A stretch of DNA of 64,000 bases from Symbiodinium natans (GCA_905221605.1 CAJNDS010000247.1:580638-644637), one strand, 5' to 3'; shown: positions 11,379 to 21,868, numbered from the stretch's first letter. Program-made: numbers and translations. The notes: generated from the letters alone by a model not told the origin.

Positions 11379-14300
11379 GTGAGGTTGCATGGGCCCTGGG
11401 GGCTTGGGTCGATGTTAGCAGTGAAGCCACGTGTGGGCCCAAGGCGAGCGGCCAGCGCAACCCTAAACGCGGCTTCCCCAAAAGTTTGGATACCTCAAGT
11501 TGCCCTGGACCATGAAACTCCGGTATGTCAATTTCTTGTGAACCGCCCTGAACTTATTCCAATCCTGCAAGTAGCCAATGAGAATTTGCCAATTCAAGCT
11601 CCGTCCAATCCGCCAGCGTGGACTCAGGGATGAAATCGCACGGCATCCGATTCGAGATTGCATGCTGCCTGCCTTCCTGCTAGGGGTTCGGGGAGCTCAA
11701 GAAGTAGCTGTTCGGCAGGCTTTGAGATTTCAAGCCGGGCGCGGGACTTGATTTGTTTAAGGGCTTGGCAAGGACTTCCTTACCTCCTTGATGCCCGCGC
11801 CTTGAGTTCAGGCTACAAGAACAAGGTGCTGAATTGGCGCGAGGGGATCGAGAAGGACAGCCCTTGGCTTCCCAAACATGAAAACCTTGTTAGCCCCAAA
11901 CCCAGCTGCTGATTTGGGGGCGACGGCTTTGCGGCTTTGAGATCGCAAGTGCCAGTCCCATCAGCCAAGGACGGGAAAGGAAAGGAAAGGAACGGAACGG
12001 AAAGGAAAGGAAGACAAGAGGGCGGCCATTGTTTTTTCTTCCATTTGCTGTGCCGTGCCTCCTTGTCTCGATCTCCTCGTGTCTCCAGCAGCTGCCAAAG
12101 GCCAACCGAAGGCTTGCGGTGGAAGCGGTAGGGCGTGCCACTGCCGCGAAAAGGCGCAGGAACAAAGTCCGCTGGCTTTGGGAGCTGCCGGCACCTGCAG
12201 CGGCTCTGTCGTGAATCTCCAAAAACACGGCGGTCATGCTCTACTGGAATGATCGACAGAAATGGAAGAGACTCACAGATCGAGTGGGACATATCCTGTT
12301 AGCGTGTCTGGGTTTGGTGTGGTGTTAAAAACAGTCTGGTGGCTTTCAGAGTCGGGAAGTTCCAGGGCTTTGGTCTTTGGCAGAGAGAGGCCCTTGGCTC
12401 CTTGAGTGAATGTGGCAGGACATTGAGGAGGTCCTCCAAACCGAGACGGTCTTTACCAATGTCTCCAAGGCCTGGATCCAATTCCCCCTTAAATCAAACC
12501 TCCAACACTGAAAGCAGCTGCGTGCAAGCGTCTCATGCGAAACTGCCAGGCGATCATCGCCAAGGAGAAGGACTTGCAGAAGGCAAACCCAGTGTTTGTA
12601 GCGGAAGCCACTCTGCCCGACTGGTTACCTGATGCTCGCAGGCCTTCGGAACTGTTGATCTTCTTGAGAGCCTTGCCAGCCAATCAAGCCTGGGCTTGTT
12701 GGATCACGGGGCCCTTGGATATGTCCCTCTATTGGGGCGTAAGAGGATCTTGTTTAGGACGAGATTTGGGTCGGGACTCCTCGGAGCGTCTTGCAAGCAC
12801 TTACTACTGTGAGATGGTCCTGGCCCGCTCAAGTCACTTGGTAGGATGGCTAAGTTCGGTTACCGTGCAGTTTAGATCAGAGACCTCTTCAGCCCCCTCT
12901 CCAAGGATCTGCAAGAAGATCTTGAAAGACGGCGACGTGCAAGTTTCTGACCGGGAACGGGAGGTGCACATGGAAGGTCTCTGGAAGGATCCCTGCCAGA
13001 GAAAGAACGTCTAGATGAGGCCGCAGCGCTAGGCCCCCCCCCCCCCCCCCAAAAAAAAAACCCTCGAAACATTCCCCCGAAACCCCTGGTGACAGAAGCA
13101 GTTCGCAGACACCTCTCTCCTAGGACATCGTCCAGATCATCGTGGAGCGCTGCGTTCACCCGCAGACGGGCCGGCAGCTCACGGCTCCGACTGTGGAGTC
13201 GGCTCTGAAGTCCATCGGCTTCAGCGTGCAGCTGGGCGGCCTGAGCTTTTTCCTTCCCTTTGCTATGGCCCCCCCCCCCCTTGTATTTGGGGTTTGTGAT
13301 ATAAGAACAGTACCCAGCAGAAGCGTTTCTGAAGTAAGTGAGGAAAGAGGCCCCTGTGTTAGGGTTTGGAGCCGGGTTTGTAGACGACGGGGTCTCTGGT
13401 GAAGTTTTTTTTATACCGGTGGAGTTCTGCATGTTGCTGCTGCTTGGATTGCAGAGGGGTGAGCCGCTGAGCCTCAAGATCGCTTCACCGTAACCTGCCC
13501 CCCAGCAGCACCCCTCAACTCTGACCCCGGGAACCCAGGAGCCTCTAGAGCCCTCGGGTTTTCTGAGCTTAAGACCTGTAAACACCGAAAACCTCCCAAA
13601 ACCCCTAAACCCCTAAAGCACGACAAACCCCTAAAGCCCTAAGGCCCCTAAACCCCTAACAGCCCTGAAGCCCCTAAAGCCCCTAGAACCCCCTAACACC
13701 TAATTACACGTTTTCCTTAAACCCCCTAAAGCCCCCTAGAACCCCTACAACCCTAAACCCCCAACACACCTAGAAACCCTAGAGCCCCTAGAACCCCTCC
13801 CCTAGAACCCCCAAACCCCCCTAACACCCCCTAAAGCCCCCAGAACCCCTAGAACCCCTAGAACCCCTAGAACCCCTAGAACCCCTAGAACCCCCAGAAC
13901 CCCTAGAGCCCTTAGAACCCACCCCTAGAACCCCTAGAACCCCTAGAACTTCTAGAACCCCTAGAACCCCTAGAACCCCTAGAACCCCCAGAACCCCTAG
14001 AACCCCTAAACCCTTAATGTCCTAGGCAGCCGGAGTAGGGCATGAGGGAATGAGGGCTCTATATATACACTTCGAGGGATTATATAGGGTATTTCATTCC
14101 CCCCATTCCCTACTAACCACCCTGAACCCTAAATCTTAACACCTAATCCCTAAAACCCTAAACCCTAAACCCCAAACCCTAAACCCTAAACCCTAAACCC
14201 TTAAAGCCCCTAAAGTTTCTAAAGTCCCTCAAGCCCCAAGGCAGCCGGAGCAGGGCGCCAAGCGCCAGGCCCTGAAGGCCATGGAGTCGCTGGAGACCAA

Positions 14301-15207
14301 GATGCCCGCGACCGGGTGGAGAAGTTTTTGGAAGTTGGGGTTAAGGGGTTTAGGGGTTTAGGGTTTAGGGGTTTAGGGGTTTAGGGGTTTAGGGGTTTAG
14401 GGGTTTAGGGGTTTAGGGGTTTAGGGGTTTAGGGGTTTAGGGTTTAGGGTTCGGCGTTTTGGGTTTTAGGATTTCGGGTGGGCAGGGGGGGGGGGGTGGG
14501 TGGGTGGGTTGAAGTTTATGTGCTATGATTCTAAGAACGAACGATCCTGAACAGCCTTAAACCCAAAGAAGCCCGCAACACCGCAACCACCACGACGACG
14601 ACGACAACAGCAACGGCAACAAATGCCAGTAGGCACAAGCATACATACACAAAGATAACTGCGTCCTAAACCCTAAACCCTAAACCCCAAAAGCCCCAAA
14701 GCCCGAATAGAAGGCCTCAAGGCCCAAGCCTCAAAAGCTCTCGACTTCTGCCAAGGAGAGCTTCGCCCGGGCGAAAATGCGGCTGCAGCAGCTCTGAGTT
14801 CCAAGATCTGTGTCGGTTTGTGTTTTAGATTTTTGGGGCTTGTGCGCATAGTTGCAGTAGGTCGTGGAGGCAGTTGTGCTTATGGTCATAGTTATAGTTG
14901 TAGTTGAAGTTGCAGTTTTCTGGTTTCAGTTGTAGCTATTTCTATTTTTCGGGTTTTAGTGTTTGACAGTGTTTGTAGGCCTTTCAGGCTTCGGGCCTGG
15001 GGCCCAGAACCTCTTGGGCTGGATGTTCAACAAAGGGATGGCGTCTGCTCAAGGCCCCCCAGTGTACAAGTCAGGAAGCTGCGTCGTTAGGGTTTAGGGT
15101 TTAGGGTTTAGGGTTTATGGTGTAGACCTTTTTAAATCCGCAAGCCTTGAACCAGGATGATTTGCCCGGAGTCGCTGCTGGCAAGCATCCGGAAGCACGT
15201 GGTGGAG
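11301..15207 (+). CDS. SBDS: SBDS/Sdo1 ribosome maturation protein gene, fragmented into microexons
   Basis: SBDS works with the GTPase EFL1 in the cytoplasm to release eIF6/Tif6 from pre-60S ribosomal subunits. Pieces of the protein occur in correct order on the + strand: RLTNVAVVR (11331-11357), YKNKVLNWREGIEK (11814-11855), DLQKANPVFV (12571-12600), ICKKILKDGDVQVSDRERE (12907-12963), CVHPQTGRQLT with ALKSIGFSV (13124-13227), KRQALKAMESLETKMP (14241-14307), RAKMRL (14756-14784), a middle-domain exon (14988-15053) and PESLLASIRKHVVE (15156-15207). These match the FYSH domain and following domains of eukaryotic SBDS. Phases agree at most neighbouring junctions. Short pieces (after VFV, after MRL, the C-terminal tail) are not located. 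Donors are mostly GC or GA and acceptors AG|G. Confidence 0.88.
11444..11456 (+). CDS. SBDS: Possible 13-nt SBDS microexon
   Basis: Between AAG|G and |GCAACC the bases encode ASGQ plus one base. Joined to the next piece this gives a basic residue before FEIS, matching the AGKRFEIA region of SBDS. It is phase-consistent with the GTGAGG option of exon 1. Very short, so tentative. Confidence 0.4.
11719..11733 (+). CDS. SBDS: Possible 15-nt SBDS microexon
   Basis: GGCAG|GC..., encoding FEIS, ends before a GC donor. Its leftover base joins the GC of the next exon to give serine, so the product reads FEISSYKNKV, as in SBDS. The frame and phase fit both neighbours. Confidence 0.5.
11812..11855 (+). 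CDS. SBDS: SBDS exon, YKNKV...EK
   Basis: TTCAG|GC opens the exon. Fourteen codons read YKNKVLNWREGIEK, the most conserved stretch of the SBDS N-terminal domain. The donor is GACAGC (GA type). The donor and the next acceptor share AAGGAC. Confidence 0.88.
11940..12030. repeat. GGAAAG/GGAAC purine repeat
   Basis: Tandem GGAAAGGAAAGGAACGGAAC units within an SBDS intron. The open frames across it are low-complexity artefacts. Confidence 0.7.
12571..12600 (+). CDS. SBDS: SBDS exon, DLQKANPVFV
   Basis: AGAAG|GAC opens ten codons matching the DLDEVLQT.VFV segment of SBDS. The exon ends at a GC donor (GCGGAA, 12601). Phase 0 on both sides. Confidence 0.8.
12906..12987 (+). CDS. SBDS: SBDS exon, ICKKIL...LWK
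   Basis: CCAAG|G opens the exon. It reads ICKKILKDGDVQVSDRERE and then VHMEGLWK, matching EICKQIL..GE.QVSDKER..QLE.MF of SBDS. The GA donor GATCCC follows. It joins in phase 0 to the exon at 13124. The segment between VFV and this exon has not been found. Confidence 0.9.
13124..13227 (+). CDS. SBDS: SBDS exon, DIVQIIVERC...FSV
   Basis: CCTAG|GAC opens the exon. It reads DIVQIIVERCVHPQTGRQLT followed by APTVESALKSIGFSV, matching RDIATIVA.KCVNPET.RPYT...IERA.K.IH.SV. Codon third positions are almost all G or C. The donor GCAGCT shares GCAGC with the start of the next exon. Confidence 0.92.
13581..14012 (-). repeat. Degenerate telomere-derived minisatellite
   Basis: CCCCTAAA units grade into a roughly 9-10 bp CCCCTAGAA tandem. 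All of it lies in the intron between two SBDS exons and is on the C-rich strand, upstream of the exon at 14241. Confidence 0.9.
14124..14214 (-). repeat. Interstitial telomere-like array, CCCTAAA strand
   Basis: CCCTAAA units immediately precede the SBDS exon at 14241. Confidence 0.9.
14241..14307 (+). CDS. SBDS: SBDS exon, QPEQGAKRQAL...KMP
   Basis: CCAAG|G opens the exon. QPEQGAKRQALKAMESLETK aligns with the K..KQQALE.IK.LKEK segment between domains. The donor is GCGACC. An 18-base near-copy of its first bases occurs upstream at 14034 with a stop codon, so it cannot serve as the exon. Confidence 0.88.
14330..14455 (+). repeat. Interstitial telomere-like array, TTTAGGG(G) strand
   Basis: Twelve or more TTTAGGGG/TTTAGGG units begin about 25 bases after the SBDS exon ending at 14307. 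A CCCTAAA array closes the same intron at 14665-14690. Confidence 0.92.
14756..14784 (+). CDS. SBDS: SBDS exon, ESFARAKMRL
   Basis: CCAAG|G opens ESFARAKMR and two bases of the next codon, matching I.RA.MRL of SBDS. A GC donor (GCAGCA) follows. The exact 3' end could shift by one codon. Confidence 0.75.
14988..15053 (+). CDS. SBDS: Probable SBDS middle-domain exon
   Basis: TTCAG|GC opens the frame FGPGAQNLLGWMFNKGMASA, with G/C-rich third positions. The donor is GCCCCC. It fits the position of the G..LKE.L..... segment of domain II but similarity is weak. Phase with the exons before and after is not closed, so at least one small exon is missing on each side. Confidence 0.5.
15086..15118 (+). 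repeat. Interstitial telomere-like array, TTTAGGG strand
   Basis: Four TTTAGGG units follow the exon ending at 15053. Confidence 0.9.
15156..15207 (+). CDS. SBDS: SBDS exon, PESLLASIRKHVVE
   Basis: ACCAG|G opens MICPESLLASIRKHVVE, which fits the CLIDPG.FREIDELI..E segment of the SBDS C-terminal domain. The donor is the canonical GTATGT. Confidence 0.7.
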
Positions 15208-15564
15208 GTATGTGCCGCTACGCCACTTCGCGGCAAGACGGAATGGGGGGGAATGGGTAGCGCCCAGCGAAGCTTGAGTTTGTAAACCTGAACACTGAAG
15301 ATCGCATTCTACTTCGTAGAGAGTTACGGGTACTTGTAATAGGTAGATCTTATACAGATGATCTACAGTCGAAGGTAGTCGGTGGGCCGTAGCATAGCAC
15401 TTCTTTGTTTGAGCCACGCCTCCGACCATGTGCAAACAGCTTTCCCTGACCGAGTACTGACACCTCGAACCCGACATTTCGGTGGTTGGCTGCAGAAGAA
15501 GACGATACATGATAAATGTATCTACATCATGTATGTCTGTGCGTGTGGGTTTGTGTGCGCACAC

Positions 15565-15660
15565 ATAGAGACCCTGAGTGTCGCCGTCCCCAACGACCCG
15601 CAGACATCTAAGGATAGAGTCCGAGCCGCCCGGGCCGCACAGCAGCCTCAGATGCCCAGC
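15565..15660 (+). CDS. Possible last SBDS exon or separate island
   Basis: The frame ETLSVAVPNDPQTSKDRVRA has G/C third positions and could align with the SLEVL.L tail of SBDS. The acceptor would be ATAG|AG rather than AG|G, and the end is undefined because the frame stays open to 15912. Confidence 0.25.
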
Positions 15661-16626
15661 ACTACTGCTAGGTTCATGAGTGGTTGCACCCACCCCGGAT
15701 CGCCCCGTAGGGTTTCGTGCAATCAAGAGGCAAATGAAGGGTTCCCTTTCATTCCAAGGTTGCTGGGGAGCCTGGTTTACGGTTATGAGGGTGTTCGCGC
15801 GCACCGTACTGCGACCCCTGCACAGGCTGTGTACAGAAGATGCACTCATGCAGCAGCTAGGAACGACTGTGGGATACCCAGTGACTTGGCAACCTCTTTC
15901 TTGATTGACTGAACTTCTTGGGCGCCGTGCTTGTCAAGGACTCACAATGCTGCCCCTGTGGCCGAGGTGCGACTTTTTGTCAGTTTCAGGGCCTTCCTTT
16001 TGTTGGGGCTGTCCGACCTTGCTGTGCCTGTTCTGAGACTCCCAGGTCCCAGAAGCGCATGTCGCTCGTACTAGGGGCTTCCGTTTCCAGGTATGTAAGG
16101 GTTTAGGGGGGCCAGCGGTTTGCACTTTTCCGTCGAAAGGATGACGCGAAGCTTGACGCTTCTGAGGTATGCGGTCCCAAATCCTGAGCCCTAAACGAAC
16201 TCCCCAAAGATCCGTGACTCAAGGCCCTGCCAACCCTATGGCCGGTTCTAAAGTGGTGCCTCGGGTCCCGAATCCGGTTTCCAGTTTAGGGTTTAGGGGT
16301 TTCGGGGTTAGGGGTTTAGGGTTATGGTTTAGGGCAGAGCCCAACCCGCCGAGGCTGCTCAGAAGACTCCACCGGCGAACGGAGTGACCTAGCTGCCGTA
16401 AAATGGGAAATCTAAGCTGCCCAAACATTCCTTTACCCCACTAAACCCCGACTAGGCCCCTTGATCCCTTTTTGGGCTGATTGGGACTTGTTCTGGGTGC
16501 CCTTGATTCGGGGGCCCTGCGGGAACCTTTTCTCAGCAAGGAAGTTATGGCGGCTTTTAATTCCAGGCGGTTCCTTCTTAGAGGAGGTCTGATTCTAAGC
16601 CGAACCTGGGCTTGGAGGGTCAGCTT

Positions 16627-16733
16627 CCCAAAGAGCCCAATACCCCTTGATTAAGGAATATTCCCTAAATCGTACTAAGGATCCCTTTATAATTTAAGGT
16701 ACATTCCTTAATTAAGGAGTATTGGGCTCTCCG
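16627..16733. repeat. Short inverted-repeat element, family 2 (MITE-like)
   Basis: Starts CCCAAAGAGCCCAATACCCC, has the internal AAGGATCCCT block, and ends GAGTATTGGGCTCTCCGG. Confidence 0.85.
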
Positions 16734-17298
16734 GCTTCTGGGAGCTTCGATGGGGTAGATGGCCCTCTTGACACCCTTGAACCTTAGCCATAGTGTACCC
16801 AACTCGCCAGTCGCATGCTTACCTGCTAAGGACGCAGTCGCCAGGCCGCGCGGGGTGAGGCTTACAGGATTTTCAAGTGGGCCTGCTTTGCTGAGGCAGC
16901 AATTGCGGGGGTTGTTCTGAATTGGCCCTTCTTAGGGACCCTCGTGTATTTCATGAACATTGCGTTTTGGAGTTCAGTGTTTACATGGCAAAGTCATGCT
17001 TCAATACCTGGGATCTGAACTCCACGGGTTCTGGAACCCCCACAATACCAGAGTTTTTGGATCGGACCAGGACCTTGCCAGGTTCAAGGGCCCCCTGAGC
17101 CTGAAAATCCGAAGCCCCCGAACAGCAGGTTTTGAGTTTAGGGTATGGGTTTAGGGCAGGGTTTCTCAGGGCTCCGGGACGTCCAGCCCAACACGCATAG
17201 TCATGTGGAGATTCGCAGAAGTGCCGCGGCAGGATTACTTTCGTCTGTGACCCCAGCCTCTTGGCAGATCCGAGAGTTCAGGTTTCAGGCATTGGTTT

Positions 17299-17380
17299 GC
17301 TTGGAGGTTCGTGCTACTTATTAACCAATTATGACTGCACTTAAAACCCACTTATCAGCCCCTTAAGTTCCCTAATATGG
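17299..17380. repeat. Left half of a family 1 inverted-repeat element
   Basis: GCTTGGAGGTTCGTGCTACT and the following block match the left end and interior of the element at 10079. The right end is missing. Confidence 0.65.
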
Positions 17381-18418
17381 TTTTTCAAAGCATGTCAGGA
17401 TGACTCAGTATTTCAGATTTCAGATGGCCGATCAATGAACGCCTTGACAGAAGATTTGATGCGTACGAGTGTTCTTAGAACACACATATATATGTAGGTA
17501 TGCAAACACAACCCTCGTCAGAAATGCAACTGAGTGTAACAGATTGTAAACAGAAGACATATTGATGTTCCTTTCCCCTCCCCAAGATCACTTACACACA
17601 TCTCGGTGTGTGCGTGTGTGTACGTAGCATGTTTTGTGACTCGAGTTGAGGTCAGTACAGAGAACTGGACCGATTGGCCACTGTGGTCTATGGTGCCGAA
17701 AACGTTTCACTGCAGGTGCTGACGCAGACCGCGGCTTGGCAGAGAGGGCTTATGTTTGAGAATGTATCGTGCGATCCTTGGCGTCAGCTATTCTTACTTG
17801 CGGTCTTACTTGCTGAGACTTACTGGCATGGACACTGTTGAACAGCAATTCTTCTGTGCGTTTCGCTTCAAGGACATCGCTCAAAACCCTGTGCCAGAAA
17901 ACTTCGCCACCTCCAAGCTAGTGGCCAGTGACTAGTGACTCGTGAATATCGGAAAGGTATTGTTGGCCTTGTTGAACTGCAGGAGCATCAGCGAACCCCC
18001 TGACGCCTCTAAAGCCCAAAGAGAAGGCAGCATGCTGACTATCCAGACACATGAGGTGCTCTGCGAGGTCGCTACACAGATCTCGAGCGACCTGCCCAAA
18101 GGACACGACTAATTTGCTGGCTGAGAAGTAGAAGTTTCACGAAGTCGTTCATGGCTTTACCTAGGGCTTCGGGGTGTCGAGGAGTTCTCCTAAAGATTGA
18201 ACGACACCCTAAATCCTTTAAAACCTGAGAACAGACGACAGAACCTGGAACACGACGCCCCGAGGCAGCAAAACAAGGCACGGCTGTCCAAAGCGCGCAA
18301 AGAAGCCCCGGTCCCACTGTCCCAGCTTGACCCTCAGAAACCCCTCAGTCCGAACTGTCCCTAAGAGGCTCTTAATCCCTGAATCCCTTAAATCCTTAAA
18401 CCATTAAGCCTCTAGGCC

Positions 18419-18562
18419 CTGAAACCCTCAAACCCCTAAAGCCCTAAACCCTAACCCCTAACCCCTAAACCCTCAACCCTAAACCCTAAACCCCAAACCC
18501 CAAACCCAAAAACCCTAAACCCTAAACCCTAAACCCTAAACCCTAAACCCTAGACCTTAAAC
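18419..18562 (-). repeat. Interstitial telomere-like array, CCCTAAA strand
   Basis: About 20 CCCTAAA/CCCCAAA units. A G/C-rich non-repeat island and then TTTAGGG-type sequence follow. Confidence 0.9.
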
Positions 18563-19285
18563 CCCTTCGGGGCCTGGAGGAGCACCGCCGGAGCGGCCCC
18601 CTCCCGCGACAGGCGGCTATGCGGCGGCCAAGCCATCGGCCAAGAAAGGCCCAGGGCTGTTGGGCTTATCTTTTTTCTTTTTGGGGTTTAGGGTTCAGGG
18701 TTTAGGGGGGATTCAGGTTTGTTTAGCTTTTTCTTTTTGGGGTTCAGGGTTTAGGGTGGGTTTAGGCGGATTCGGGCGGTTTGGGGGGTCCAGGGGTTCG
18801 GATCTATGGGTTGAGGGATTTAGGGTTTTAGGGCTGAGCGTAAGAGTTGGGGCTTCCCAAGGCTCTTACCTCAAAGACCGGACCGGCAACTGTTTGCTCG
18901 TAAAAGCCTCCATACGGAAGCACAGCATCAGACTTTTTTCATGAGGTAGGAGAACCCAATGCTAAGTCTTCAAAGCTCGAGAGAGTCTAAGCTCAGGAAG
19001 CGCCAAGGCCTTAACCTGAAGCCCTCAGCAACTCGCGAAGCCCATCAAAGCTCTAGACTCTAGATAGCTCCCTAAAGCCTAAACCCTGCAGGGCTGGGGG
19101 TTGCTGGTTTACCCACATGGACATAATCCCTCCTCCAATGAAAACACGAACAGGTGCCCTCAGCACTGGCCTGTTTTCTTGGGGGGGGGGAGGGGCTGAC
19201 AGAAGGGATTGCGACTAAGCTCTTGCAGGCTCCTCTCCTGATGACCCCACCCCCACGCGCGATTGAGACCTTGAGCCCCCCCGAG

Positions 19286-19320
19286 GCTTCAGGTGTTCCT
19301 CCTGCCAAGCCGACTTCGAG
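19286..19320 (+). CDS. Zinc-finger exon with the C-X2-C half
   Basis: CCGAG|GC opens FRCSSCQADFE. A GA donor (GACGAG) follows, sharing GACG with the start of the next exon. The start phase needs one base from an unseen upstream exon. Confidence 0.7.
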
Positions 19321-20550
19321 GACGAGGGGCGGGAGGGGCGCGGGCGGGGGCAAGCCGTGAACTTTGCTTTCAGGTCTTGGCGGTTATGGTGTTTGCGTGT
19401 CGGGACATGTCGGGACCTCGATAGTGTTGCCAGGATGCAGGGCTTATGATGGTTTGTGACAGTTTGTGGTACAGCGGTTCTCGCGCTTTATGGCCAAATG
19501 TTTTGGGCTGGGCCGCCAAAGTTTCCAATACAAACGTCTTCTTCCAATCTGTGAACTTTCGTTGTCGCCCGAGACCGATTGGACTCTTCCCTTGCGCCAA
19601 CAAGGGCTGCTTCTTCCCAAGCCTGCGCTCTCAGTCGGGGACGGGCCTGACGTTGGAATGCACCACGGTGCGCCTCGACCCCGGGGGTAGCGGGGTGTCG
19701 TGCTCTACCCACCCCTGTCCGCTCGTTTTTCAAGCGTGATCAGGCTTCTAGGGTTTAGGGTTCTTCTTTGGGCCTCAATCTTCTCTGCTAAACTCCACTC
19801 GGTGCTTGGCATGGTCCACAAGCGAGGAAGGATCAGATGGGACCAATGCGTAAGCCCTACAGCAGGTCCCAAACATGCAAGACCCTTTGCAAAGAAGCCC
19901 CTCCATCAACATGTTTACTGGGTGCTCGGGCTGATGCTTCTGGCCCTAAGCCCCTAAACCCTAAACCCTAAACCCTAAACCCTAAACCCTAAACCCTAAA
20001 TCCTAAACCTAAACCCTAAACCCTAAACCCTAAACCCCAGAGGCCTTAAAACTCCTGACGTGCGATCCCTTGCAGCCCACCAGGACGCCGGTGACTACCG
20101 AGCACACTGCCGTTCCGAGTGGCACAACTTCAACCTCAAGCGGCCGCTGGCCATGGATATACATATCATAGCATGTACAAGCACATATACATATATAATG
20201 TTTTACATATATATATATATACACAGTATTTCATGCACATAGATATCTGTGTGTATAAGGATGCGTACAAATTCAAGTGTCAACTGCTTCCTGAAATCGC
20301 ATTGGAGTCATCATGTCTATGACGTTGGAGGGAAGATCCTTAAGAGGCTCTGGGGCTTAGCCGGGCTTGGCCTTCAAGCTGCCTGGGTATGATCCCCTCG
20401 TTGCAAGGTTTAGGGTTCAGGGTTTAGGGCCAAAAGTTTAGGGTTTAGGGTTCAAGCTGCCTGTGTTGAGGGTCCTGGTAAGGATTGTAAGCTTCAGGGT
20501 TTCAAGGGATACGAAGGCAGGTGCTGACCGCTGCGTTTGAGGGAATGGAG
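19286..20550 (+). CDS. U1-type C2H2 zinc-finger protein (REI1/ZNF622- or VMS1/ANKZF1-like), partial
   Basis: Three exons fit together: 19286-19320, 20084-20149 and a tentative 20521-20550. The first encodes FRCSSCQADFE, the second ends HCRSEWHNFNLKRPL. Joined, they make a C-X2-C-X12-H-X5-H finger with the W-H-.-.-N-L-K-R signature shared by REI1 (release of Arx1 from 60S subunits) and VMS1/ANKZF1 (hydrolase of the ribosome quality-control pathway). The two families cannot be separated on this finger alone. The third exon, VLTAAFEGME, fits the segment that follows in both. The remainder of the gene is not found. The donors are GA, GC and GT; all acceptors are AG|G. Confidence 0.75.
19948..20038 (-). 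repeat. Interstitial telomere-like array, CCCTAAA strand
   Basis: About 13 CCCTAAA units lie directly upstream of the zinc-finger exon at 20084. TTTAGGG-type sequence lies after it at 20406-20452. Confidence 0.92.
20084..20149 (+). CDS. Zinc-finger exon with the H-X5-H half
   Basis: CCAG|GAC opens 22 codons, beginning DAGDYRA and ending HCRSEWHNFNLKRPL. Third positions are G/C-rich. A GC donor (GCCATG) follows. Confidence 0.85.
20406..20452 (+). repeat. Interstitial telomere-like sequence, TTTAGGG strand
   Basis: Short degenerate TTTAGGG/TTCAGGG units in the intron after 20149. Confidence 0.8.
20521..20550 (+). CDS. Tentative third zinc-finger-gene exon
   Basis: GGCAG|GTG opens ten codons VLTAAFEGME and a GT donor follows at 20551. 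Phase 0 fits the previous exon. The sequence resembles the (L)T.EEFE segment after the finger in REI1/VMS1 proteins. Confidence 0.4.
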
Positions 20551-21868
20551 GTTGACATGTGGGGGTTGGAGGCTGGCTATGGCTGGCTCCTAGTTGCGGA
20601 TTGTAGTTGCCTGGGGCTGTTCAAGCACCAAAACCCCGAAATCCGAAACCTTCATGATTCACCGCCCCAAAGAACTCAACCCAGGAAAGTCAAGGGACTG
20701 CCTCCGTTGTCCGAGGACCTCGGCAACTTGTTCCTTTGCTTCAGGGTTTGGGTGTGTACTGTCAGAAGGCGCACGTTCGCCGCATTGATCTCCACACGGC
20801 CGTTCCACTGAAGCGACGGGTACAAGTTCGTGTTCCCCAAGCCCGGACTAACCCTGATCTGTCCAAGGCCTTCCAATGCTTCCCTCCCCACCAAAACCGA
20901 TCAAGTTGCTATCTTCCGTTGCTGGTAGAGGTTCCTGTCGGAGACTGTTCAGAGGGTTTAACGTCCAACCTGGCGAACCCCCTTTCAAACCAGGAGGACT
21001 TTGCGGAGGTCGGCCTAGACATGCGCGAGGGCTTCCATGGAGCAGACTGACCCATGCCAAGGCGTGCTGTGCTGAGGATTGCTAGGGCTTTTTGAGCCTA
21101 TTACTCTTCCTCCTCTGGCGAGTGTTGATGCCTCCGTTTGCTCTTTCAAAGAAGGTTTCAGCAAACCGTCCTCCACCCTGCGACAGCCTCCCGAAAAGGC
21201 TCTGGCCCCTGTGAACTCAGCCTTTTTGCAGAGCAGGGGAAGCTTGCTCAAGAAGATGAGGTATACATAAAAGCAAATTTCTCAAATCCTGGACCCTAGC
21301 CGGTTTCCCGAGCTGTGGGATTCCTGGTACGGACGGTTAGGTTGCATGTGTGCTTCGGCTGCTGTCATGACTGGTCGCTACCGGGCTTCTCACCACGCTT
21401 CCTCGAACTTTGCTATGAAAGTGCTCTGTGCTCCCTAAGCAATCACAATAGCAATTCCGGCATCAGAGTACTGCGCGCTTGGTTTTGTCTGCGATGTTTG
21501 GGTACACTGACGTCCCAATGTATCTCCATCCTTGCCTGCACAGGAGATCACCGGCAGGAGCAACCAAAACTGACCTTGGGCAAGTGTCGGCAAGGGACCT
21601 CGGCAAGGGGGCCCGATCTGAAAGGATTTTTGCAGTAGGCTCTAGATCTCCCGAGCCTCCATGAAGATGACGGCATAAGCCTAGAAGCTGTAGCATCAAC
21701 ATGAACTCGAGTAGTACCCCTCAAATGCTCAGAGTACTCGAACGGGCACCCGTGCTAACGACTGCCCTGCAACTTATGATGCTATGAGAACCATCATCTT
21801 AGGATGACAATGCTACTAGCAGACATAAGACTGCACATACTGCACCCAAATAATCCGAACAGCAGGAA

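Larger units (their letters stand above)
15700..19280. other. Intergenic or intronic stretch, no clear exon
   Basis: The stretch holds an inverted-repeat element of family 2 (16627-16733), half of a family 1 element (17299-17380), TTTAGGG-type sequence at 16282-16335 and 17128-17160, and a CCCTAAA array (18419-18562) followed by TTTAGGG-type sequence (18681-18840). A G/C-rich island between the last two (about 18575-18652) could be an exon, but all three frames are open and none is convincing. Confidence 0.5.

Noticed and set aside
12872-13585. 237-codon - strand frame
   Set aside because: It runs antisense across two clear SBDS exons and an intron and has no recognisable motif.
15115-15849. 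244-codon - strand frame
   Set aside because: No protein-like composition or family; it overlaps an SBDS exon in antisense.
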